Assembly (NCBI RefSeq): GCF_001750165.1
Contig: NZ_CP015412.1
Coordinates: 186,001 to 250,000, forward strand
Reading direction: 5' to 3'
Origin: Pseudoalteromonas luteoviolacea
GTDB taxonomy: Bacteria > Pseudomonadota > Gammaproteobacteria > Enterobacterales > Alteromonadaceae
DNA: 64,000 bases
Position 1 is the stretch's first letter. Every line of letters begins with the position of its first letter. The position numbers were made by a program, and so were the translations under genes. Of the stretch, positions 9,290 to 17,666 are shown in pieces. The notes beneath the pieces were generated by a model that ran no database searches, was not told the DNA's origin, and saw only the letters and a list, made by a program, of their open reading frames with translations.

Positions 9290-10780
9290 ATGAAGTTTGA
9301 GCATAGTCGCTTGTTTAAGGATGTACAATTGTCAGGGATTTTCAATGATAGCAAAACGTTTGCTGACGCTATTCCAAAGCAATCATGGCAAGCAGTTTGT
9401 GACTTTTATGACGAATTGCAGCCTAAAGATTTAGCTGAGTTTGTGGATATTCATTTTGAGTTTGCACAGGCCCCTGAGCTTGAGGCATTAGATGATGTTA
9501 GTTCCGTAGCAGACTATATCGAACAGCTTTGGGGTAGGTTAACAAGGCAAGTTAGTGAGCAAAATACGGGCTCTTTATTAACTTTACCCAAGCCATATGT
9601 GGTACCAGGTGGCCGATTTAATGAAATCTATTATTGGGATAGTTATTTTACAGCACTTGGCTTGATGGACTCGGGCCGAGAATCGCTCGTTGAAAATATG
9701 CTTGATAACTTTTGCAGTTTGATAAGCACCCTTGGACACGTACCGAATGGAAATCGCAGCTATTATGCGACTCGTTCTCAACCTCCTGTGACAGCTTTAA
9801 TGGTCGATTTGTTATGGGATCAAAAGAGTTGTGACACAGAGTGGTTGAACAAAGTGACAACGGCATTGCGTCGCGAATATGATTTTTGGATGAAAGGGCA
9901 AAGGGAGCTTTCTTCAAAAAATAACACGTATGCCCGTGTTGTGATGATGCCTTGTGGTGGTGTGCTAAACCGTTATTGGGATAATGAAGCGTTGCCTAGA
10001 CCTGAGTCTTACCGAGAGGATTTGGAAGATGCAAAGCACCTAACGGCACAGCAGAAACTCTCTTTTTATCGAAATATACGTGCGGCCTGTGAGTCTGGCT
10101 GGGACTTTAGTAGCCGCTGGTTGCGAGAGCCGAGTGATCTAAAAACCATTGCTACAACAGAAATGGTGCCAGTCGACTTAAATACTTTAGTCTATTTTTT
10201 AGAGTCACAATTGGCTCGCTGTTATCTTGCACTAAGTCGTCATGCTGAATATAAAGAAATGGATAAAAAAGCGAAATCACGTGCTGATCTGATTGAACAG
10301 TATATGTGGGATGAGCAGGCAAGCTGGTATGTTGATTATGACATCGCAAACAAGTGTCAGCGAGAAGTGCAAACCATGGCTGGTGCCACGGTATTATTTT
10401 TTAACTTGGTAAAAGGTAGTAGCCGTGCCCAGCGTATGGCGAAGAAAATCATGTCTGACTTTTGTAAAGCTGGAGGGCTTGTTACGACGCTCACTGAGAC
10501 GCCTCAACAGTGGGACAGTCCAAATGGTTGGGCACCATTGCAGTGGTTTGGTGTTAAAGGGCTTTTAAATTATGGTTTTGAACAGGAAGCAAAACAGATT
10601 GGCAAAAGGTGGCTTCATACACTTGAGTCTAATTTTGCCATCAATCAATGTTTGCTAGAAAAGTACAATGTCATTGAGTTGAATAAAACAGCACAAGGCG
10701 GCGAGTATATCGTACAACAAGGGTTTGGTTGGACGAACGGGGTCGCGTGTCGATTGTATAAGTTGTTCGCTGATAATTAG
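9290..10780 (+). CDS. treF: Alpha,alpha-trehalase, glycoside hydrolase family 37 (cytoplasmic, TreF type)
   Basis: Both GH37 signatures are present: PGGRFNEIYYWDSYF at about residues 105-120 and QWDSPNGWAPLQW at about 405. The enzyme splits trehalose into two glucose molecules by inversion. ATG 9290 is chosen because GAGG lies 7 bases upstream; a longer reading frame would overlap the transporter. The product is 496 residues with no signal peptide, so it works in the cytosol on sugar imported by the adjacent MFS protein. Length is close to E. coli TreF (549) without its longer N-terminus. It is the last gene of the operon and the main evidence that the locus handles trehalose. Confidence 0.9.
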   Translation: MKFEHSRLFKDVQLSGIFNDSKTFADAIPKQSWQAVCDFYDELQPKDLAEFVDIHFEFAQAPELEALDDVSSVADYIEQLWGRLTRQVSEQNTGSLLTLPKPYVVPGGRFNEIYYWDSYFTALGLMDSGRESLVENMLDNFCSLISTLGHVPNGNRSYYATRSQPPVTALMVDLLWDQKSCDTEWLNKVTTALRREYDFWMKGQRELSSKNNTYARVVMMPCGGVLNRYWDNEALPRPESYREDLEDAKHLTAQQKLSFYRNIRAACESGWDFSSRWLREPSDLKTIATTEMVPVDLNTLVYFLESQLARCYLALSRHAEYKEMDKKAKSRADLIEQYMWDEQASWYVDYDIANKCQREVQTMAGATVLFFNLVKGSSRAQRMAKKIMSDFCKAGGLVTTLTETPQQWDSPNGWAPLQWFGVKGLLNYGFEQEAKQIGKRWLHTLESNFAINQCLLEKYNVIELNKTAQGGEYIVQQGFGWTNGVACRLYKLFADN

Positions 10781-10976
10781 TTTTAAATACTCTCAGGGGT
10801 CAGCCTTTCTTATATGCTTACCTCTGAGGATGATTTCATCAAGTCCTATGTGTATCCCTGAACCCTCTCGCATTTCATAACACTTATCTGATCGCCTGTA
10901 ACGTCGTAGGACTTTTAAAATCTTTGCGAAAAAAAATTAAGGAAGGTTAAATTCAGAGGTTTATCGTAGGTTTGAA

Positions 10977-11006
10977 AAGAAAAAAGCGCCTTATAAAAGG
11001 CGCTTT
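10977..11006 (-). terminator. Intrinsic terminator after the zinc-chaperone-like lipoprotein gene
   Basis: Stem AAAGCGCC / GGCGCTTT with an 8-base loop. On the minus strand it is followed by a T-rich tract, and it lies 40 bases after the stop of the minus-strand gene. Confidence 0.8.
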
Positions 11007-11046
11007 GGCTCACAATCAAGAGACATACACGTTATACCCGGGAGTA

Positions 11047-12411
11047 TTAGTGTGCGTGTTCGCCTCCTTTTTCAATACCTAACCAAACTAAGCGTTCTGG
11101 TGTAAAATCTAGCTCAATTTCAACTTTTACTTCAGCTGTTTCGAGGTCATAGCCAAGTACATGCTGTGCAGTTGAATCCGTTACGTAAGCAATGTTTTCA
11201 GCGCCAGAGAAGGCAATGCTAAATACAGTACCTTCAGGAATAGCTGACAATTCATGTTCATGTACTTTTACTGAGTGTGCAATTTCCCAATGGTGCTCAT
11301 CACCTTCGGCGTGTTGTTCGAAAATTGTTAAGACACCGGCTGTGTCTAATACAGCTGCATGAGAGCCGTCATAGTTGAAGTTACCGCCAGCAAATCTGTG
11401 GCTTTCTGTGACTGACCATTCAATCTTTTCGATTTCGCCGTGTTCAGCATCAACTGCTACAAGCTCAGTACCTGCAACACCAATAAATTGGTGGCTACTT
11501 TCATGTCCAATTAAGTAACCGATACGCTGGTTTTCAACAAAACTTTCTGGGTTTGCAATTTTAGAAGCGACAAACTCACCATTTTCTTCAGCAATTACGA
11601 CAACACCGTCACCACAGGCAAAAGACACATGCTCGTGGTTTTGCGCACTGCCATGAAGCGCTGGGCAAGTGACATCGAATACTTTTTCTTGGTCAAAGTG
11701 GCCATCATGTTTGTGGTAAACACCAATTTGTGTCGGCAGTGTAGACTCAGCTTGTGGATCGCGAATTGTACTGAATGTGTATTCGCCACGTGATTGAGCA
11801 GCGCCGTGCATGTTTGTTTCATAGTGAATTTCAGCGACTTTGTCTTTATCACCGCCAAGGTAAGCTTCAGAGAAAACAACGACTTCTGCATTAACAGCAT
11901 CATCGCCACTGCCGTCGAAGAAAATTGCAGTGCTGTGCTCGCCGTTAGTAACGTGCGCAGGTTTTACATGGTCAAAAGCAACATCGCTTAATTTAGGTGC
12001 TTCTTCATAAGGATGCATGTGGTCGCCATGGTCCTCTTGCCAAATACCACCGTCCACAAATTCAACACGACCTTGCTCTGATTGAACCAAAATAGCGTAG
12101 CGGCTGCTTTCAGTTGCATACACTCTGTTTGCATAGTTACTAGAAGCAAGCTCACCTGCGACCTCTTTGTGCTCAATATCTAGGACATGTACAGAATTTG
12201 ACTCAGGTGAAGTTACCAATAAGCGACCTGCTTCACCAACTGAATCGTGGTCATGATCATGTCCATCATGACCGTGGTCGTCATGGCCTTTGTCTTGCTC
12301 AACAGGTTCTACGACTGGAGCATGTTCAACAATAGTTGTTTCTGTGTCACCACAAGCTGCTAGCAATGCTGTTGCAACTGCAACGGAGAGTAATTTGTGT
12401 GTGTGTTTCAT
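11047..12411 (-). CDS. Zur-regulated His-rich beta-propeller lipoprotein, AztD-like zinc chaperone
   Basis: The 454-residue protein has a lipoprotein signal (LLAAC, Cys20), then a Glu/Asp/His-rich linker with about seven histidines between residues 42 and 56 (GHDDHGHDGHDHDHD), and a domain with repeated beta-strand motifs (RLLVTSPESNSVHVLDIE..., YAILVQSEQGRVEFVDGG) as expected for a propeller. Histidines also cluster at about 126-135. This matches AztD, the periplasmic zinc metallochaperone of AztABCD systems. Two Zur-box-like palindromes lie 65-105 bases upstream. Unlike classical loci, no AztABC transporter genes adjoin it. Likely anchored in the envelope, holding zinc for a transporter elsewhere. 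AztD assignment is from motif recognition. Confidence 0.7.
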   Translation of the reverse strand: MKHTHKLLSVAVATALLAACGDTETTIVEHAPVVEPVEQDKGHDDHGHDGHDHDHDSVGEAGRLLVTSPESNSVHVLDIEHKEVAGELASSNYANRVYATESSRYAILVQSEQGRVEFVDGGIWQEDHGDHMHPYEEAPKLSDVAFDHVKPAHVTNGEHSTAIFFDGSGDDAVNAEVVVFSEAYLGGDKDKVAEIHYETNMHGAAQSRGEYTFSTIRDPQAESTLPTQIGVYHKHDGHFDQEKVFDVTCPALHGSAQNHEHVSFACGDGVVVIAEENGEFVASKIANPESFVENQRIGYLIGHESSHQFIGVAGTELVAVDAEHGEIEKIEWSVTESHRFAGGNFNYDGSHAAVLDTAGVLTIFEQHAEGDEHHWEIAHSVKVHEHELSAIPEGTVFSIAFSGAENIAYVTDSTAQHVLGYDLETAEVKVEIELDFTPERLVWLGIEKGGEHAH

Positions 12412-12475
12412 AATTCTTTCAATTATTAGAGTATTTAAGTTGCAGGAAATGAGTAAAAACGCCTGCTTTTATAAT

Positions 12476-12488
12476 GTTATAAAATAAC
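12476..12488. promoter_or_regulatory. Zur-box-like site 1 upstream of the zinc lipoprotein
   Basis: GTTATAAAATAAC matches the gammaproteobacterial Zur core GTTATANTATAAC at all but one position. It lies about 65 bases before the lipoprotein start. Confidence 0.65.
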
Positions 12489-12501
12489 AATTCTAGATTA
12501 T

Positions 12502-12514
12502 GTTATACTATAAC
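12502..12514. promoter_or_regulatory. Zur-box-like site 2 upstream of the zinc lipoprotein
   Basis: GTTATACTATAAC is a perfect 13-bp match to the Zur core palindrome GTTATANTATAAC. Its centre is 26 bp from that of the adjacent site, so two Zur dimers could bind in tandem. Confidence 0.75.
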
Positions 12515-12702
12515 GTTGCTGTTGTGCAAGGCACAATTGGCACTAATTTGGAAATTAGTCCCTAAAAGTGGATCTACGAGTATGTCGATTAAGGCAATTA
12601 ACTTTGAACAGTTAAAGGTGAGTCGATTTATAATTGACCGATGTGGTGTATCTGCAAGGAACGCGTCAAAGAAGAGGGGCAAGGCTGAAAGCCTGAATGC
12701 AT

Positions 12703-12978
12703 TTATTCTGATATAAATATCACTCTAACTGCAATGGCGATAAAAACGATAAGAACCAGAATTATTTCTATTTTGTGTACTAGCGATTTTGTTTTTTGGT
12801 TTTTCTTTTCATTTTTGTAGGCCATTTTATACTCCTCATTAGGGTGGCGTTTTTCATAGGCGGCATTGGCTTTTTTGGCAAATTCGGAGCGTTTTTTGGG
12901 GCTTAAGTTTTGATTCATCGAGTCTTGATAATCGACTACTTTACCCTTTGATACTCTTGCTCTTGGCGCGCTACACAT
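12703..12978 (-). CDS. Small tail-anchored-like membrane protein (91 aa, unknown)
   Basis: ATG 12978 is preceded on the minus strand by GAGG with 5 bases between. The N-terminal ~65 residues are very polar and rich in Lys, Asn and Glu (SPKKRSEFAKKANAAYEKRH), followed by one hydrophobic segment at about 70-88 (IEIILVLIVFIAIAVRVIFI) that ends three residues before the stop. This looks like a C-tail-anchored cytosolic protein. No known domain is recognised. Its neighbours on both sides are transcribed on their own, so context gives no function. Confidence 0.5.
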   Translation of the reverse strand: MCSAPRARVSKGKVVDYQDSMNQNLSPKKRSEFAKKANAAYEKRHPNEEYKMAYKNEKKNQKTKSLVHKIEIILVLIVFIAIAVRVIFISE

Positions 12979-13207
12979 AGCTACCTCGGTTTGTTAGCTC
13001 CACGGCAATTATGTGCAATCATGCTATGCCGAGTGAACTTCTCGCTACGACTATTTAATTATAGTACTTTTAGATTGCCCTGTCGTTTATATTTTCTAAA
13101 TAAATAAGATTTATGTCCGATAATATAGGTAAGAGACTAAAACTTAAAGTTTAGAATATAGCTGTTTTGAGGCGAAACAAGGAATGAGTAGTATTGGGAG
13201 AACGCCT

Positions 13208-14206
13208 ATGTGTAAAAGTATCATCCATATCTTATCAACCGCTGTTCTGGTGACTCTGTTACTTGGGTGTGATGGCTTGAGTGAAAATCCAAAGCGGGCT
13301 TTTCATCAAGTCAGTGAAGTGCCAATAGATCTTGGTGTGTTTTCATCACATGCAGACCTAGTTGCTTTTGTGGCTCAAGGCAAATTGAACATTGCAAAGA
13401 CCAATGGCGGTGGCGTTTTAGCTCATTTTAAATTGAATGAGGCCAAGGTGACAGATATTGCAATATCACAAGACAATCGACTATTAGCTGCAAGCTTCGC
13501 AACGTATGTGGTTGTCTGGGATCTCGTCGACAATGTGAGGTTAGGTCAATTCGATGTTGCAGGAGAATCAGAATTCGCTAAAACGTCAAAGGTAGCCATT
13601 TACGCAAACCCAATGAAGCTGTTAGTGGGGATGACTGATGGCACCATCAGTGTGATTGACTTTGAAAATAAACTGACTAAGCGAATTAAGTATCATGACG
13701 CGAGGGTGAGTTTTCTCAAGTTAGGCGCGCAGAGACAACTCATACTCAGTGCAGGACATGATGGTGTAGTCAATATTATAAATGCGAGAACATTGCAGCC
13801 AACATTCGAACACCGACTGTCAAAACGTGTGACGAGTGTTGCCTATAATTTGTCGCAAAATCTACTTTTTGCGTCTGATGCGCTCAATGAGCAAATAATC
13901 CTAAGGCCTTTCTCTTCGGAAGAAGAGTTCATTGGGCTTGCTTATCGCGAGCGATTCAGATGGTTTCGTGCAGCAGCATTTAGCCCTGATGGTCAATACT
14001 TAGCAACTGGGTCTAGTAAGTCTTGGTGGACATTATGGGATGTAAAAACAGGGCAAGAAATTGACGCTTATGGTATACAAGCGGCAACTTCTACGGCGCT
14101 GATTGTTGATATGCACATAAATGATGAAAGTAAACTTGTCACATTGAACAGTGATGGGATTGTTGAGTATTGGGATATCAACACCTTAACAGGCTTGAGA
14201 AAGTAG
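13208..14206 (+). CDS. WD40-like beta-propeller lipoprotein A
   Basis: ATG 13208 is chosen over ATG 13184 because GGGAG (13196-13200) is spaced 7 bases before it and it leaves a compact lipoprotein signal (LVTLLLGC). The 332-residue product has WD40-type repeats, for example VTDIAISQDNRLLAASFATYVVVWD, VSFLKLGAQRQLILSAGHDGVV and FRAAAFSPDGQYLATGSSKSWWTLWD. The next gene encodes a clear paralogue with the same repeat layout (KSxxTxWDxxxG..., TLxSDGxxExWxxN ending). Propellers of this kind serve as protein-docking surfaces; the periplasmic or outer-membrane partner is unknown. It forms a cluster with the paralogue and the NERD-like protein. Confidence 0.75.
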   Translation: MCKSIIHILSTAVLVTLLLGCDGLSENPKRAFHQVSEVPIDLGVFSSHADLVAFVAQGKLNIAKTNGGGVLAHFKLNEAKVTDIAISQDNRLLAASFATYVVVWDLVDNVRLGQFDVAGESEFAKTSKVAIYANPMKLLVGMTDGTISVIDFENKLTKRIKYHDARVSFLKLGAQRQLILSAGHDGVVNIINARTLQPTFEHRLSKRVTSVAYNLSQNLLFASDALNEQIILRPFSSEEEFIGLAYRERFRWFRAAAFSPDGQYLATGSSKSWWTLWDVKTGQEIDAYGIQAATSTALIVDMHINDESKLVTLNSDGIVEYWDINTLTGLRK

Positions 14207-14353
14207 TGGCGCAGACTTTGCTTATTTTGCCTACAAATCACGCAGCTCATGGGGCTGTATCAATGAGAGCAGACAATACACTGTACAAACAAGTAAAAGG
14301 CTATACTATTTGCACAGATTATTTATTGCCCTTTAACTTAGAGAGCTAGAACC

Positions 14354-15343
14354 ATGTTGTTTAGACTAATCCCATTCCTTTTAATGCTGTTTTTGACTGG
14401 CTGTGAGGATGAAATCTTGTTGAGTAAAGGTACGATCAGTCAACTTGGAAATAAGGGAGTGCTGATCGGTCACTTTTCACAAGATGGGAGTAAGTTAGTT
14501 ACTGTAGATAGCACAAACACTTTAACAGTGTGGGATAGTAAGTCGATGACCGAGTTGTTTTCGGTTCCGAAGGATAAAATGCCAGAACTATCTCGAGATG
14601 TCGTGTTGTCAAAAGATAATAATATGTTGATTGTTGTCGGCGATAATCTGCTTCAATTTTGGTCTTTGTCGACAGAAAAATTAGTGACCAAAGTAAGTTT
14701 TACGGGCGTCAGCGGTTATGCGCATATCACCTCGGTTTCTCTTTCACCTTCTATGGATAAAATAATCGTGGCTATGTCTGATGGCACGGTCAATATGGCT
14801 CATCTGCATACTCAAGTGAATAATCAATTTGCTCCCCACAGTCGACCAGTCATGCATGTTGAATGGGACGATAAAGGAGAGTTGTTTTTAACTGCTGCGC
14901 AAGACGGCAAGTTAGCGCTTTGGCAATTTGGTTCGCCAGAGCCTGTCTTTACCAAAGAGTTTAATCATCGTGTAACCAGCTTGGCAGTGCGAAAAGACTT
15001 TTCAGAGTTTTTTGTATCGGATGCGCTAGACAATCAGGTTATTGCATCGCTCATTGATGGGGCTGATAAAAGCGAACTTAAGTACATGGCGCGCTTTAAA
15101 GTATTTAGAAAGGCGTTATTTATTGAAAAAAGTCGCCTATTGGCAACCTCGTCATCTAAATCCCAGTTGACGATATGGGATACTCAAAGTGGCAATGAGT
15201 TAGGCACATGGCAAATCAACACCGTTAATTCAGGTGCGACGATTGTTGATATGTATGCACCGACTAAAGAAAAGCTTGTGACTTTAAGTAGCGATGGATT
15301 GTTAGAAGAGTGGGCGTTAAATATGTTGGCTAACAGAAAGTGA
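14354..15343 (+). CDS. WD40-like beta-propeller lipoprotein B (paralogue of the preceding gene)
   Basis: The 329-residue protein begins with a lipoprotein signal (LMLFLTGC, Cys17) and continues with WD40-like blades: GVLIGHFSQDGSKLVTVDSTNTLTVWD is cut here into its parts GHFSQDGSKLVTVDS and TLTVWD, then HVEWDDKGELFLTAAQDGKL and SSKSQLTIWD. The C-terminal IVDMYAPTKEKLVTLSSDGL mirrors the preceding gene's IVDMHINDESKLVTLNSDGI, so the pair came from duplication. They are separated by 147 bases with AGAGAG before this ATG. Likely a membrane-anchored docking protein; function unknown. Confidence 0.75.
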   Translation: MLFRLIPFLLMLFLTGCEDEILLSKGTISQLGNKGVLIGHFSQDGSKLVTVDSTNTLTVWDSKSMTELFSVPKDKMPELSRDVVLSKDNNMLIVVGDNLLQFWSLSTEKLVTKVSFTGVSGYAHITSVSLSPSMDKIIVAMSDGTVNMAHLHTQVNNQFAPHSRPVMHVEWDDKGELFLTAAQDGKLALWQFGSPEPVFTKEFNHRVTSLAVRKDFSEFFVSDALDNQVIASLIDGADKSELKYMARFKVFRKALFIEKSRLLATSSSKSQLTIWDTQSGNELGTWQINTVNSGATIVDMYAPTKEKLVTLSSDGLLEEWALNMLANRK

Positions 15344-15397
15344 ATCAAAGTATGCACTGAGTTGGCATTTAAAGTTATGTAATTTAGGTACGGTAAA

Positions 15398-16570
15398 ATG
15401 AACAGATGGATTTTGTTTTTACTCATTTATGCTGGTTGTGTGGCGTCAAACCCAATACAACTCGATGTAAATCAATGCGACAGATATGCTTCAGAATTGG
15501 TGTTTTTACAAAACAACAGTAATTTGACAGGTTCAGAGCAAGCTCGTATCACTCGACTGCTAGAGAGGGTGGCACATTATTGTCAATCTCCTTCAAAAGT
15601 TGAACTTACTTCTGCAGAAACAAATGTAAGTCCGTCGATATATGGAACCAACCAGTTTAAAGATCCAAAAGTATATCAACGGTGGCAAGCCTTTTTTCAG
15701 AAACCCATCATTTGTCATGACGGTGAGCAGAATTTTCAAAGTGCAGTTAAATGTGCGGAGCAAGTTGCAAAACAAAGGCAAGCTTTTGAAGCCCAGTTAG
15801 CTGAACAAAACCGACGAAATGAAATTAATAGGCGAAGTAACATTATTTTTTCGGCTCCTGTTATTACTGAATCAGTCGCCTCAGCAAAACCACTCGGCGC
15901 AGTTCAGTATGAAGCGAGCAATTTCCACACGTTAAATATAAGCCAAGAGCCTGAACATTTTGCACGATTTGGGTTTTGGTTGAGTATTGTCTTGGGTGGT
16001 TACTTATTGATTGAACTTGGGAAGCGCGTCTTTTTTCATACATCCAGCGCGTCATATAAAACTAAAAAAATAGGCTTCAAAGGCACTTTCGATGCGTTGA
16101 GCAGCAAACTAGACAAAAAAAAGTATATTATTATCCCGCAGAGTATGAGCCCACTATTGCAAGAATTAGATATAGATGGAGTGGTATTATCGCCGTATGG
16201 TATTTTTACATTTGTGTGTGTGCATCATGAGGGCGACATTGAAGCCAATTTAAGTGGTGAAATGTGGCACGCAAGCAAAGAGGGAAGTTCACAGTTTTTC
16301 TTAAACCCATTGAATGCATCAAAAATGCGCGCAAGTAAGTTTGCCGATAGCATTGGTGCGAGCTGCGGAGTAAGGCAAATCGTTGCTTTTAATAAAGGCG
16401 TACGCTTTTACCCTGGCCAACCTATAAACTGCTTTGATAATTCGCAGGTCGCCATTGAAGTAATGCGCTATACACAATTCATATTTAGCTACGAACAACT
16501 GCGTTATTTTGAGCAAGGCTTGTACGCAGCAAGTCATAGATTGAGCCCATCACAACAAACAGTAAGTTAG
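15398..16570 (+). CDS. Membrane protein with a NERD-like domain lacking nuclease residues
   Basis: The 390-residue protein has an N-terminal signal or anchor (about 1-16), a polar periplasmic part (17-188) with a Gln/Arg-rich coil at about 120-148, one membrane helix (about 191-208), and a cytosolic domain from about 228. That domain reads like NERD: Asp258/Asp260-Gly-Val-Val, Gly268-Ile-Phe, Trp290 and NPLNASKMRASKFA. In active NERD proteins the segment after GxF normally carries Glu-x-Lys; here the matching residues appear to be Val273-Cys274-Val275, so nuclease activity seems lost. It begins 54 bases after the WD40-like lipoprotein pair and is probably co-transcribed. Function unknown. Confidence 0.6.
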   Translation: MNRWILFLLIYAGCVASNPIQLDVNQCDRYASELVFLQNNSNLTGSEQARITRLLERVAHYCQSPSKVELTSAETNVSPSIYGTNQFKDPKVYQRWQAFFQKPIICHDGEQNFQSAVKCAEQVAKQRQAFEAQLAEQNRRNEINRRSNIIFSAPVITESVASAKPLGAVQYEASNFHTLNISQEPEHFARFGFWLSIVLGGYLLIELGKRVFFHTSSASYKTKKIGFKGTFDALSSKLDKKKYIIIPQSMSPLLQELDIDGVVLSPYGIFTFVCVHHEGDIEANLSGEMWHASKEGSSQFFLNPLNASKMRASKFADSIGASCGVRQIVAFNKGVRFYPGQPINCFDNSQVAIEVMRYTQFIFSYEQLRYFEQGLYAASHRLSPSQQTVS

Positions 16571-16717
16571 ATCATGCTTTTAGATGAAAAAAATAGTCTC
16601 TTTATTTGCTAAATATTGTGATTTTTGATGCGTCTGAAATGAAATAGAGTTACAATTATCGGCCTTTATCGTAAGGCACCCTCTAATTTATAGTTACAAA
16701 GGTTTCTCAAGTTTCGA

Positions 16718-17608
16718 ATGACCGATCTTACAACTCATGAGGCTTCTCGGAAGCGCTTACTTATTGCGCTTGCATTAACTTGCACGTTTATGGTTATCCA
16801 GCTTATTGGCGCATACTTTGCCAATTCATTAGCCGTGCTCGCTGACGCTGGACACTTGTTTGTTCATAACAGTTCTTTGCTTATCGCGTTGATTGCATCA
16901 AGCATCGCTGTGAAATTGGCTAAGAATTTTAACGAGGGCTACAAAAAAGCAGAATACACCGGTGGACTCATTAACGGTGTGTTATACGTTTCTATAGCGG
17001 TTATTATTTTATTGGAAGCGACAGAACGCATAGAATTGCACTCTCAAGGCCATGTCCATGAGGTAAATACATTTGTGATGTCTACCATTGCGGGTGTGGG
17101 ATTTTTATTTCATGGTGTCGCAGCTTGGGTGCTATACAAAGGCCGTAAGGACAGCATCAATGTGTATGCGGTATTTTTACATTCTTTCTTTGATTTATTG
17201 TCAACAATTTCTACATTTTTCGCAGGCATTCTCATTCATTTGACTGGCTGGAATATTATTGATGTACTCTCCAGTATGTTGATTTCGAGCTTTGTTTTGT
17301 TCACTGGCTTTAAAGTGATTAAATCTTGCTTGACCGGATTACTAAGCAAAGGTGGCGCATTACCTAATGTGAACAAACTCGAACAGGCGATTGTGGATAC
17401 AGAGCATGTCGAAAGCGTGCACAACGTAACGATATCCAATACTGATAATGAATTAATCGTTGGTGCGCATATTGTGTTAAAGCATCATTGCACTATTGAA
17501 ATGCATGATGATGCCTGTCGTTTTCAAGTTGAAGCGCGCCTAAAGCAGCTATTTTCAGTAGAAAAGTGTGTTCTGCAAATAGAAAGTCACGATTGTCCCC
17601 ACCATTAA
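16718..17608 (+). CDS. Cation diffusion facilitator, zinc exporter family (CzcD/ZitB-like)
   Basis: The 296-residue protein has six predicted membrane helices and the CDF layout: LADAGHLF in helix 2 and HSFFD in helix 5 (His155-x3-Asp159), then a cytosolic C-terminal domain with His-rich segments (HIVLKHHCTIEMHDDAC, ending CPHH). CDF proteins export Zn2+ or similar ions in exchange for protons. The helix-2 half of the transport site is odd: the usual His-x3-Asp reads His46-x3-His50. The cytosolic domain has Cys/His that could sense metal. It stands after the NERD-like gene and 58 bases before a hybrid kinase gene. Metal specificity is therefore uncertain. Confidence 0.85.
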   Translation: MTDLTTHEASRKRLLIALALTCTFMVIQLIGAYFANSLAVLADAGHLFVHNSSLLIALIASSIAVKLAKNFNEGYKKAEYTGGLINGVLYVSIAVIILLEATERIELHSQGHVHEVNTFVMSTIAGVGFLFHGVAAWVLYKGRKDSINVYAVFLHSFFDLLSTISTFFAGILIHLTGWNIIDVLSSMLISSFVLFTGFKVIKSCLTGLLSKGGALPNVNKLEQAIVDTEHVESVHNVTISNTDNELIVGAHIVLKHHCTIEMHDDACRFQVEARLKQLFSVEKCVLQIESHDCPHH

Positions 17609-17620
17609 ACTTGGCAAATA

Positions 17621-17665
17621 ACCAGCTTTCCTTTATTTTTTAATAGAATATAAAGAGGAGCTGGT
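17621..17665 (+). promoter_or_regulatory. Hairpin sequestering the Shine-Dalgarno of the hybrid kinase gene
   Basis: Bases 17621-17636 pair with 17650-17665 as a 16-bp helix with one C-A mismatch and two G-U pairs, around a 13-base loop. The 3' arm contains the whole AGAGGAG ribosome-binding site (17654-17660) and ends one base before the TTG start at 17667. There is no T-run, so it does not look like a terminator of the upstream gene. It should limit translation unless opened. Confidence 0.6.
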
Positions 17666-17666
17666 A

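Noticed and set aside
10792..10828. CTCAGGGGT / ACCTCTGAG repeat after the trehalase gene
   Set aside because: One G-T pair, a 19-base loop and no T-run; not a convincing terminator.
12542..12559. ACTAATTT-GG-AAATTAGT palindrome downstream of the Zur boxes
   Set aside because: AT-rich and outside the promoter core of the lipoprotein gene; no further sign of function.
12516..12716. 66-codon plus-strand frame next to the Zur boxes
   Set aside because: No ribosome-binding site, no family-like pattern, and it is explained by the regulatory region of the divergent gene.
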